Positions 44,917-55,355 of a DNA stretch of 64,000 nt are shown here, one piece after another; the stretch's first letter is position 1; each line of letters starts with the position of its first letter. The DNA lies in contig CM075651.1 in NCBI GenBank assembly GCA_037953625.1, positions 149,932,001 through 149,996,000 on the forward strand. The letters run 5' to 3'. The notes under the pieces are model-generated. The model saw only the letters and a program-made list of their open reading frames with translations, had not been told where the DNA came from and made no database searches. The stretch is from Crotalaria pallida. Taxonomy: Eukaryota > Streptophyta > Magnoliopsida > Fabales > Fabaceae. Both the position numbers and the translations under genes were made by a program.

Positions 44917-45543
44917 TCAAGGATCAAAAGCCATCTTCAACATCCACCTCATGATCCATGACTTTCCATGAACCATCTTTTGTTGAACCATATCCTTATT
45001 CTTCTCAGTCCACCCTGATACACGCACAAGATATTCATCTTTCAAAGCATCAATTATCTTATTCACAAGTGCTATATCACGGTTCACCTCTAATTTGAAC
45101 CCTCTATTATTGCTCCCTTGTGCTCCTGCCACTCTATGCAAGTAACACTCTAAGTTATGCCAACTAGATGGATTCCCAGGATTCTTCAAGTACTTGGATT
45201 TCAGGGTATCAATCTTTAACTCTTCTCCCATTTTAGCATACCCAATCATGGGATAGTTTGGAACAATGTCTAACTCATTTCGGACGTGCATTGGTCTCAG
45301 TTTTTCGAATCCAGAAAATAGTTTCTCAAAGTTGGAATCACCAACTCTTGGACTGGAAAATACAAAGGTTGTGACTGGTGCAAGGTTTACACAAGGATCA
45401 TCACATGGCTTGTTGTATCCATTTTCAACAATGTCAACTGCATTAAGGGTTGCAATTGCAGCTCCTAAATTGTGCCTTGTTACAGTTATGATAATTTCTT
45501 CGTATTCATGTAACTCCACCAACCTTCTAACCTCACTTAGGAC
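44917..45543 (-). pseudogene. Lipase fragment, copy D
   Basis: Same as copy B with few changes: elbow TRHNLGAA, shared C-terminal frameshift, acceptor-like 'actgtgcag' at its start. Confidence 0.87.
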
Positions 45544-45742
45544 CTGCACAGTATAATTAATTGTCACCATCAATAAAACAATGTTATTCTCTGTATGTAC
45601 TTTTCAACTAGTCTTGATGTATCAATTGATCCTACTTTGTCTATTTTCTATTGAATTTGGAGAATTATCAGTCTTTTTCATGGTCACACTGCTGTTACAT
45701 ATATAAATGATAATTGGTGCTTCATATTTAATTATCAGTGCT

Positions 45743-46213
45743 TGTGTAAACCCTGCACCAGTCACAACCTTTGTATTTGCCAGTCCAAGAGTTGGTGATT
45801 CCAACTTTGAGAAACTATTTTTTGGACACGAAGAACTGAGTGCAATACGCGTCCGAAATGAGTTAGACATTGTTCCAAACTATCCCATGATTGGGTATGC
45901 TGATATGGGAGAAGAGTTAAAGATTGATACCCTGAAATCCAAGTACTTGAAGAATCCTAGGAATCCATCTAGTTGGCATAACTTGGAGTGTTACTTGCAT
46001 GGAGTGGCAGGAACACAAGGGAGCAATAATAGAGGGTTCAAACTAGAGGTGAACCGTGATATAGCACTTGTGAATAAGATAATTGATGCTTTGAAAGATG
46101 AATATCTCGTGCTTGTATCAGGGCGGATTGAGAAGAATAAGGATATGGTTCAACAAGAAGATGGTTCATGGAAGCTCATGGATCATGAGATGGATGTTGA
46201 AGATGGTTTTTGA
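45743..46213 (+). pseudogene. Lipase fragment, copy E (5' truncated)
   Basis: Nearly identical to copy C, 1503 bases away, with the same truncation point and the intact C-terminal frame. Confidence 0.85.
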
Positions 46214-46420
46214 TCCTTGAGATTCAAGAGTGATTGTTACTGTGATTATAAGTTTCACAGATTATTGTCATTTTGTGTTGCTAAGTGTGTCTTTACATGA
46301 TATAAGTTACATGATATACCATGTAATAATTTACATGTTAAAGTCATTTACACTTAGAAACACAAAATGACAATAATTTAATGTGAAACTGATAATCACA
46401 GTAACAATCACTCTCAAATC

Positions 46421-47047
46421 TCAAGGATCAAAAGCCATCTTCAACATCCACCTCATGATCCATGACTTTCCATGAACCATCTTTTGTTGAACCATATCCT
46501 TATTCTTCTCAATCCACCCTGATACACGCACAAGATATTCATCTTTCAAAGCATCAATTATCTTATTCACAAGTGCTATATCACGGTTCACCTCTAGTTT
46601 GAACCCTCCATTATTACTCCCTTCTGTTCCAACCACTCCATGCAAGTAACACTCCAAGTTATGCCAACTAGATGGATTCCCAGGATTCTTCAAGTACTTG
46701 GATTTCAGGGTATCAATCTTTAACTCTTCTCCCATATAAGCATACCCAATCATGGGATAATTTAGAACAATGTCTAACTCATTTCGGACGTGCATTGGTC
46801 TCAGTTTTTCGAATCCAGAAAATAGTTTCTCAAAGTTGGAATCACCAACTCTTGGACTGGAAAATACAAAGGTTGTGACTGGTGCAAGGTTTACACAAGG
46901 ATCATCACATGGCTTGTTGTATCCATTTGCAACAATGTCAACTGCATTAAGGGTTGCAATTGCAGCTCCTAAATTGTGCCTTGTTACAGTTATGCTAATT
47001 TTTTCGTATTCATGTAACTCCACCAACCTTCTAACCTCACTTAGGAC
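46421..47047 (-). pseudogene. Lipase fragment, copy F
   Basis: As copies B and D. It shares 'GVVGTEGSNNGGF' with copy H against 'GVAGTQGSNNRGF' elsewhere, so F and H are the closest pair among the minus copies. Confidence 0.87.
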
Positions 47048-47247
47048 CTGCACAGTATAATTAATTGTCATCATCAATAAAACAATGTTATTCTCTGTCA
47101 GTACTTTTCAACTAGTCTTGATGTATTAATTGGTCCTGCTTTGTCTATTCTCTATTGAATTTGGAGAATTATCAGTCTTTCTGCATGGTCACACTGCTGT
47201 TACATATATAAATGATAATTGGTCCTTCATATTTAATTATCAGTGCT

Positions 47248-47718
47248 TATGTAAACCCTGCACCAGTCACAACCTTTGTATTTGCCAGTCCAAGAGTTGG
47301 TGATTCCAACTTTGAGAAACTATTTTTTGGACACGAAGAACTGAGTGCAATACGCGTCCGAAATGAGTTAGACATTGTTCCAAACTATCCCATGATTGGG
47401 TATGCTGATATGGGAGAAGAGTTAAAGATTGATACCCTGAAATCCAAGTACATGAAGTATCCTAGGAATCCATCTAGCTGGCATAACTTGGAGTGTTACT
47501 TGCATGGAGTGGCAGGAACACAAGGGAGCAATAATAGAGGGTTCAAACTAGAGGTGAACTGTGATATTGCACTTGCGAATAAGATAATTGATGCTTTGAA
47601 AGATGAATATCTCGTGCTTGTATCAGGGCGGATTGAGAAGAATAAGGATATGGTTTAACAAGAAGATGGTTCATGGAAGCTCATGGATCATGAGATGGAT
47701 GTTGAAGATGGTTTTTGA
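47248..47718 (+). pseudogene. Lipase fragment, copy G (5' truncated, with stop)
   Basis: As copies C and E, but a C-to-T change makes TAA at 47656-47658 after NKDMV. The remainder up to the usual TGA is still recognisable. Confidence 0.85.
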
Positions 47719-47925
47719 TCCTTGAGATTCAAGAGTGATTGTTACTGCGATTATAAGTTTCATAGATTATTGTCATTTTGTGTTGCTAAGTGTGTCTTTA
47801 CATGATATAAGTTACATGATATACCATGTAATAATTTACATGTTAAAATAATTTACACTTAGAAACAAAAAATGACAATAATCTAATGTGAAACCAATAA
47901 TCACAGTAACAATCACTCTCGAATC

Positions 47926-48552
47926 TCAAGGATCAAAAGTCATCTTCAACATCCACCTCATGATCCATGACTTTCCACGAACCATCTTTTGTTGAACCAT
48001 ATCCTTATTCTTCTCAATCCACCCTGATACAGGCACAAGATATTCATCTTTCAAAGCATCAATTATCTTATTCACAAGTGCAATATCACGGTTCACCTCT
48101 AGTTTGAACCCTCCATTATTACTCCCTTCTGTTCCAACCACTCCATGCAAGTAACACTCCAAGTTATGCCAACTAGATGGATTCCCAGGATTCTTCAAGT
48201 ATTTGGATTTCTGGGTATCAATCTTTAACTCTTCTCCCATATAAGCATACCTAATCACGGGATAGTTTGGAACAATGTCTAACTCATTTCGGACGTGCAT
48301 TGGTCTCAGTTTTTCGAATCCAGAAAATAGTTTCTCAAAGTTGGAATCACCAACTCTTGGACTGGAAAATACAAAGGTTGTGACTGGTGCAAGGTTTACA
48401 CAAGGATCATCACATGGCTTGTTGTATCCATTTGCAACAATGTCAACTGCATTAAGGGTTGCAATTGCAGCTCCTAAATTGTGCCTTGTTACAGTTATGC
48501 TAATTTCTTCGTATTCATGTAACTCCACCAACCTTCTAACCTCACTTAGGAC
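47926..48552 (-). pseudogene. Lipase fragment, copy H
   Basis: Last copy of the array, elbow TRHNLGAA, shared C-terminal frameshift. Beyond its acceptor the DNA continues into the right outer arm. Confidence 0.87.
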
Positions 48553-48747
48553 CTGCACAGTATAATTAATTGTCATCATCAATAAAACAATGTTATTCTC
48601 TGTCAGTACTTTTCAACTAGTCTTGATGTATCAATTGGTCCTGCTTTGTCTATTCTCTATTGAATTGGGAGAATTATCAGTCTTTCTGCATGGTCACACT
48701 GCTGTTACATATGTGAATGATAATTGATCCTTCATATTTTGGAATTT

Positions 48748-48908
48748 CTTAACCTCAGCCCTTAAGGCTGGTGATAAGAGCCTTAAATAAGTATTTTTGT
48801 ATTGAAAGAATAAATGTTTAATACTTTAAAAGTTAGTGGATTAGTTTTCCAAGAGTTTTTTTTCTACTTTTTTACTTCTTATCGTCAGCCTTAAGGGCTG
48901 AGGTTAAG
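48748..48908. mobile_element. ~160-bp MITE in the right arm of the lipase array
   Basis: Inverted ends of about 30 bases, 'cttaacctcagcccttaagg' and its inverse. Absent from the corresponding position in the left arm (about 42190-42430), where other sequence lies, so the arms have been edited differently. Confidence 0.6.
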
Positions 48909-49654
48909 CAAACTCATGCCATATAATTTTCTTACCTAACCGTTTGGGATTAATTGAATGTCACATTCTCTGGAGGGCTCATTAAAAGGGAATTACTTTC
49001 ACTCAATTAGTAATTTTTCTTTTCAACTTCAATCACATTCATATAATCATATTTTTCTCAAAGATGCTCAACCATGAATTTCTCATGGAAAAGAAACTTG
49101 AAAAATAAATTTTACCTAGTTTCTGGCGCTGGTCTTATCGAAGGGAAAACGAGAATCTTCAGCAAGGAATCGCGAACAACACAAGAAATTATATAGCTTA
49201 TTCTTCTGGCACCGATCTTATTCTGACTTTGGAAGATGCTTCATTACAATCCTCTATTTCGAAATTATCATCTACCTCAAAATACATATCTTCGTGACAC
49301 GAAGGAGGAAGATGAAATGGAGAGTACGAAGGAATTTTCTTTGTGAGCTATGAGATATCAAGAAGGAGGAAGAGGGGCAATCGTGAACAACACAAGAAGG
49401 ACAAAGAGGGACGAATCGCGACGAAGACAAGAAAGACGAAGAGGAAATGGAGAGTAGAGAAGAGAGATCAAGAAGGACGAAAAAAAAATGCTTAGGTTGG
49501 GAGACAGAAGAAGAAAAACCACGAAGAGGGTCAGCAACAGATCTAGGCCTAATCTGTTTTGGTGAAGAAAACAAGAAGGACCTGTTTGCAATTTTGGTGG
49601 ATAATGGTTGTGGTGGTACCATTAGGTAACAAATTTTTTTTATCATGTCATTTT

Positions 49655-49929
49655 TGTTGGAAGTCCCACATCGTCTGCCTCATAATATATGGCATAGTTT
49701 AAATACTTGTTGGGCTACTCCTCTCATAGCCAATTGGTTTTGAGATGGAACTTTAACATGGTATCAGAGCCAAAGCCCAACTTCTTTCCCTTTGCCTGGT
49801 CCGGCAGGCTTCATTGGAGGGGGCGTGTTGGAAGTCCCACATCGCCTACCTCATAATATATGGCATGGTTTAAATACCTGTTTGGCTACTCCTCTCATAG
49901 CCAATTGGTTTTGAGATGGACCCTTAACG
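49655..49929 (+). mobile_element. TRIM element (terminal-repeat retrotransposon in miniature)
   Basis: Two 104-base terminal repeats (49655-49758 and 49826-49929, starting TGTTGGAAGTCCCACATCG, 8 differences) flank only 67 bases. The interior starts with the tRNA-Met primer site TGGTATCAGAGC (49759) and ends with a purine tract 'ggagggggcg'. The target duplication is ATTTT on both sides. No coding capacity, so it depends on enzymes from other elements. The left arm of the array has the empty site near 41376-41385. Confidence 0.93.
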
Positions 49930-50439
49930 ATTTTTATCTTTTTAACATAAAAAATTATTGCAACATTGCAAAACATAAACTCATAAAGGTGCATTCTAGC
50001 CACTCCCTTGGAACCCTTGCCTTGTTCCAAGCATGCACCAGATTTAGACAATCTTTTTCAAACTCCACTTTATTCCCAGCGAAGACAAACTACAGTTTTC
50101 AACTTGAAATATTATGAAATGACTCTCGGCCATGAGTACTAGTTGTAACTGTGTTCATTACAAAAGTATTAAATTGTGATCACTCACATGTGATTTATTT
50201 ATGTCACCTCACATCAAAATAAAATAACTTGTTTGATAGAGACGTGCACAACAAGCATTATCTTGATAAAAATATCTCAATTATTAATGAACATTTGTGT
50301 TTACAAATAGCCTTATTCTTTCATTACTTTTTTTCATGTTACTTTTCATGTATCCTTTTCCACACTATAACAGAGTCTTTTATCATTTCCTCAGCTACTG
50401 TAATATGTGAGTGAGATCAAAATCAAGAACAAAAACCAA

Positions 50440-51870
50440 ATGGCAGAGACAGAGATACAGAAGAAAACAGAGCTGATCTTCATTCCAGCACCAGGAACTG
50501 GCCACTTGACTTCAGCTCTAGAATTTGCACAGCTCCTAATCAAAAGAAACAATAACCTTTCCATCACAGTCCTATGCATCAAGTTCCCATTCACACCCTT
50601 TTCAGATTCATACATCAAATCAGTTTTAGCCTCACAACCTCATATCCAACTCATTGATCTCCCTGAAGTAGAACCACCCCCACAGGAGGAGCTGTTGAAA
50701 TCTGTTGAATACTACATCTTAAACTTCATGGAGAGCCTTGTACCCCATGTCAAAGCCACTATCCACAACATCTTATCATCATCTTATCCTAACTCTGATT
50801 CAAAACCAGTAGTAGGGTTGGTAATTGATTTCTTCTGTGTTTCCTTCATTGATGTGGGGAATGAAGTTGGTATCCCTTCTTATTTGTTCATGACATCAAA
50901 TGTTGGGTTTTTGAGTCTCATGCTGTCCCATCTAAAACGCCAAATTGAGGATGTGTTCAATGATTCTGATTCTGAGTTGTTGATTCCAGGTTTCTCCAAT
51001 CTAGTTCCTTTAAGTGCTTTACCTGATGCTTGTTTTAGCAAACATGGTGGATATGTTGCATACTACAAGCTAGCTAAGAGGTTTAGGGATACCAAAGGGA
51101 TTATTGTTAATACCTTTTCAGAGTTGGAGCAGCATGCTATTGATGCATTATTATCTGATGGCCAAACCCCTCCTATCTATGCTGTTGGTCCATTGATTGG
51201 CCTCAAAGGTCCACCTAGCCCAAATTTGGACCAAGCACAACATGACAGTATATTGAAATGGTTAGATGAGCAACCACCTACTACTGTTGTTTTTCTATGT
51301 TTTGGGAGCATGGGAAGCTTTGGACCATCTCAAACAAGAGAAATAGCAGTAGGACTTAAGCTCAGTGGAGTTAAGTTCTTGTGGGCCATGCGTTCTCAAC
51401 CAACCACAGGCAATAATGCAGAGGAAGCTTTACCAGAAGGGTTCTTAGAATGGATGGAGGTGGAAGGTAAGGGAATGCTATGTGAATGGGCACCCCAAGT
51501 GGAGGTTCTGGCCCATAAGGCCATTGGTGGGTTTGTATCACATTGCGGGTGGAACTCTATCTTGGAAAGTTTGTGGTTAGGGGTACCGATATTGACCTGG
51601 CCAATCTATGCTGAACAACAGCTGAATGCTTTTAGGATGGTGAAGGAATGGGGACTGGCAATGGAGCTGAAACTGGATTACAGACGTGGCAGTGATCTCG
51701 TAACGGCAGAGGAGATAGAGAAAGGGCTGAGACAATTGATGGACAAAGATAACTTGGTGTGCAAGAAGGTGCAAGAGATGAAGGAGTTGGCAAGGAAAGC
51801 TGTCCTTAGCGGTGGGTCTTCTTTCATTTCTGTTGGAAAACTTATAGATAATATGATAGGTAGAAACTGA
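50440..51870 (+). CDS. UDP-glycosyltransferase, UGT71 family (UGT71G1-like), second intact copy
   Basis: Intact single-exon gene, 476 residues. I start at the ATG at 50440 (MAETEIQKKTELIFIP), which matches the starts of the paralogues; the frame is open a little further upstream but has no ATG there. Catalytic His is residue 22 (GTGHLTS); the acceptor-side Asp lies in VVGLVIDFFCVS. The PSPG box runs from WAPQVEVLAHKAIGGFVSHC to TWPIYAEQQ. It is closer to Medicago UGT71G1 than the copy at 35.9 kb and lacks that copy's Ser/Asp run. Sugar donor is probably UDP-glucose (final Gln); acceptor unknown (triterpenoid or flavonoid by family). The lipase palindrome ends about 430 bases upstream, so its promoter is close to that boundary. 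Confidence 0.94.
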   Translation: MAETEIQKKTELIFIPAPGTGHLTSALEFAQLLIKRNNNLSITVLCIKFPFTPFSDSYIKSVLASQPHIQLIDLPEVEPPPQEELLKSVEYYILNFMESLVPHVKATIHNILSSSYPNSDSKPVVGLVIDFFCVSFIDVGNEVGIPSYLFMTSNVGFLSLMLSHLKRQIEDVFNDSDSELLIPGFSNLVPLSALPDACFSKHGGYVAYYKLAKRFRDTKGIIVNTFSELEQHAIDALLSDGQTPPIYAVGPLIGLKGPPSPNLDQAQHDSILKWLDEQPPTTVVFLCFGSMGSFGPSQTREIAVGLKLSGVKFLWAMRSQPTTGNNAEEALPEGFLEWMEVEGKGMLCEWAPQVEVLAHKAIGGFVSHCGWNSILESLWLGVPILTWPIYAEQQLNAFRMVKEWGLAMELKLDYRRGSDLVTAEEIEKGLRQLMDKDNLVCKKVQEMKELARKAVLSGGSSFISVGKLIDNMIGRN

Positions 51871-53431
51871 TAACTATTGTTGTATTTCAATTTTCATGCC
51901 TTTCTTTTTAATTATGGTTGAGATATCTGTTGCGCTGCAGCTTATTCAGGCCAATGCGGTCTGCAATAGGACTCTGATGCAGTTGTGAAGATCACTGCAA
52001 CTGAGATATTGCTGTTGTGTCATGTAATGTTGCTTGCTATTTAAATCCTGACTTGAATAAAGAAGTCAAGTTATTTTGGTAACAATGGACAAAGTCAGCC
52101 ATTATCTCCACAAGCAAGATCATCATTATAATACGAAAATGTTGATTGAGCACAAGATGAAAATTTAAATTGTTGCAGTTGTAGTGGCTATTTTTCTATA
52201 ATATTCAATTTTTTTTATTGGTTATTATTTTGGATGGATTTTTATTTTATGAACCTGTTTAAGAAATAAAATTGATTGCTTCAACCAAGACAAGAAAATT
52301 TACTAGCAAAGATTATAAACTAACTAACTTGACTTTTTAAATTAAAATATAAAGTAACAACTCAGTCATATTTCAAGTAAAACACTGCATTACCTGGATG
52401 TGTGTTCAATGGTGTTATGCAAGTGGTAATACTGATCTCTTTTCTACCCTCCCCTTTCTAATAAATGCTATTAAATTATCACAATCATATGGAAATGGAA
52501 TATTTTGAAAGTGTGCCTAAAAAATTTAGTATTTACTGAGCTATTATGATGTGCTGTCATGAAATTTAATTGAGCAGATAACTTGTGAACCTTGAGATCG
52601 GATTTTTGATCCACTTCAGTAGACTGCCAAATGCAAGAACATGAACCAAATTCTCAAATGCACCAAAGAATGAAATCAATCCCTCAAAAAAAAAAAAAAG
52701 AAGAAGAAGAAGAAGGAAATGAACTTCATTCAGTGTTCTGTCTGTCATATCCTGAATTTTTGTTCCAGTTGTTGCTGATACATTTTAAAGGGTATTTATT
52801 TATGTTGCTGCGTATAATTTTCCGTGCATTAATAAAATTCCAAGTCAAAATAAATAAAATGGGGTGGAAATCAAATGAAAACAGTAAAATACCCACCATC
52901 AAGCGTAAAACACCATAATATAGTATCCTGCTTTCAGACTAAAACTTTAAAAATCGGCAGCTTTGATTGCCATAGCTTTCGCTGATGGGATTGCTATATA
53001 GTAGAAGAACTGAAAGTATGATAACAACACTAATAGCTATAGACAATATATAATGAGTTCATGCTGCATTAGCGGTGGTGGTGGTGGTAGGAGAATATTG
53101 AGCATTTGATACAAACAAAATATTTATCAAACTCACCTCACCAAAACCAAACTGATTACCACTCTCATAGCACAGTGGTAATACAAACAAAATGACAATG
53201 GAAAGATAATAAGCACTAAATCAAATTTCACATTATCAGATGTTAATATATATTGAATTCAACTACAACCTTTATAATAAAAAATAATTGTCACTATCTG
53301 TCATTACATATATCCTTCATCATTCTTTCATCACTATCTGTCATGTTAATCTTCACGAATCTTTTTTCCACATTATAAGAGTGTCTCTTCTCATTTCCCA
53401 GCTTCTGTTGTCTTTGTGTGAGTGACATCAA
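51871..53431. other. UGT 3' flank and spacer
   Basis: 52733-53260 is repeated at 54499-55020 with high similarity ('catattaaa'-type AT DNA plus 'gttgctgatacattttaaag', 'aaaatggggtgga', 'gattgccatagctttc'). This is the cluster's duplicated 3' flank. No gene. Confidence 0.55.
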
Positions 53432-54396
53432 ATGGGTGATAATGATACGAACAAGAAAACTGAGCTGATCTTCATTCCCTCACCAGGAATTGGCCACTTG
53501 ACTTCAGCTCTGGAATTTGCACAGCTCCTAATCAAAAGAGACAGTAACCTTTCCATCACAGTCCTATGCATCAAGTTCCCATTCACACCCTTTTCAGATT
53601 CATACATCAAATCAGTTTTAGCCTCACAACCTCAAATCCAACTCATTGATCTCCCTGAAGTAGAACCACCCTCACACGAGCTGTTGTTGAAGTCTCCAGA
53701 GTACTGCATCTTCGCCTTCATGGAGAGCCTCATACCCCATGTCAAGATCACTATCCAAAACATCTTATCCTAACTCTGATTCAAACACAGTTGTTGGGTT
53801 GATCCGTGATTTCTTCTGTGTTTCCTTCATTGATGTGGGGAAAGAACTATGTATCCCTTCTTATTTGTTCATGACATCAAATGTTGGATTTTTTAGTCTC
53901 ATGTTGTCCCTTCCAAAACGTCAGCTTGAGGATGTGTTTAATGATTCTGATCCTGAGTTATTGATTCCAGGTTTATCCAATCTAGTTCCTTCAAGTGTTT
54001 TGCCTGATGCCTGTTTTAGCAAAGATGGTGGTTATGTTGCATATTACAATACAAGCTAGCTAAGAGATTTAGAGAGACCAAAGGTATCATTGTTACTACT
54101 TTTTCAGAGTTAGAGCAGCATGCTATTGATGCATTATTATCTGATGGCCAAACCCCTCCTATCTATGCTGTTGGTCCATTGATTGATCTCAGAGGTCAAC
54201 CTAACCCAAATTTGGACCAAGCACAACATGACAGTATATTGAAATGGCTAGATGAGCAGCCACTTTCTTCAGTAGTCTTTCTATGTTCAAGAAGGTGCAA
54301 GGGATGAAGGAGTTGGCGAGGAAAGCTGTCCTCAGCGGTGGGTCTTCTTTCATTTCTGTTGGAAAACTGATTGATAATATGACAGGTAGAAAATGA
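53432..54396 (+). pseudogene. UGT71-type glycosyltransferase pseudogene lacking the PSPG box
   Basis: Starts MGDNDTNKKTELIFIPSPGIG with His preserved (GIGHLTS). A small deletion near 53765 shifts the frame at the NILS position, and the acceptor-side Asp region reads GLIRDFFCV. A small insertion near 54050 makes a stop in AYYNTS. About 460 bases (equivalent to 36795-37257 of the intact copy) are deleted, joining VVFLC directly to a C-terminal KGMKELARKAVLSGG. All of the sugar-donor site is lost. Confidence 0.92.
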
Positions 54397-55355
54397 TAAC
54401 TATTTCATAGATGGAGTTGTACCTTAAAATTTAACTATGGTTGCTGTACTCATTGTGCTGCCAGTGTGGTCTGCATTAGTGGGAATTAAAACTTTTCTCT
54501 CTGTCATATCCTGAATTTATGTTCAAGTTGTTGCTGAAACATTTTAAAGGGTATTGATGTATGTTGCTGCATATAATTTTTCGTGCATTAATAAAATTCC
54601 AAGTCAAAATAAATAAAATGGGGTGGAGATCAATTGAAAACAATAAAATACCCACCCTCAAGGGTAAAACACCATAATATAGTATCCTTCCTGCAGACTA
54701 AAACTCTAAAAAGTCGGCAGCTTTGATTGCCATAGCTTTCACTGATGGGATTGCTATATAGTAGAAGAACTGAAAATATGATAACAACACTAATTGCTAT
54801 AGACAATATATAATGAGTTCATGCTGCATTAGCATTAGTGTTGGTGTTGGTAGGAGACCATTGAGCATTTGATCCAAACATAATATTTATCAAACTCACC
54901 ACACCAAAACCAAACTGATTACCACTCTCTTAGAACAGTGGTAATACAAACAAAATGACAATGGAAAGATAATAAGCACTGAATCAAATTTCACATATAG
55001 ATGTTAATATATATTGAATTCAACTACTTATTTTGAGTTTTATATATGGAAGCTTAAAATCAATTCAAATCCTAATTTTCATAAACTACCTATTATCTAT
55101 GCAACTAATTAGTGATGTGGAAATTATTGCTTGTTTCACACCAATGACACCATGTGTTTCCAATATCAATTATATCTTGATGACATTTCACATAAGCATT
55201 TCTACAACAGGTTCAAAGCAGTAATGCAAGCTAAAGCAATTCTAATTGCTTCATTTCTAACTTTTAGATTAATTGGGTAGAACCAATCCTGTATGCCAAT
55301 TTATTGGTGATTTTAATGATGATGATAATAATACTATCATATTACAGCAAAAAGC
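54397..55355. other. Spacer between the UGT pseudogene and the cis-prenyltransferase
   Basis: Mostly the duplicated UGT 3' flank (to about 55220), then the 3' flank of the minus-strand prenyltransferase gene. No gene. Confidence 0.5.

Larger units (their letters stand above)
41306..50010. repeat. 8.7-kb palindromic array of lipase gene fragments
   Basis: The outer arms (41306-42240 and about 48930-50010) are inverted copies of each other; for example 'gggagtggctagaatgcacc' at the left and its inverse at the right. Between them are eight lipase fragments in strictly alternating orientation (+ - + - + - + -). The inner minus-plus pair is tandemly repeated with a period of 1503-1505 bases. Spacers between facing copies are themselves palindromic, so several hairpins over 1 kb are possible. 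Copies are nearly identical. It lies between two UGT genes. Confidence 0.9.

Noticed and set aside
43665..48565. Plus-strand frames antisense to lipase copies B, D, F and H
   Set aside because: Shadows of the lipase frames; their repetition only reflects the DNA repeats.
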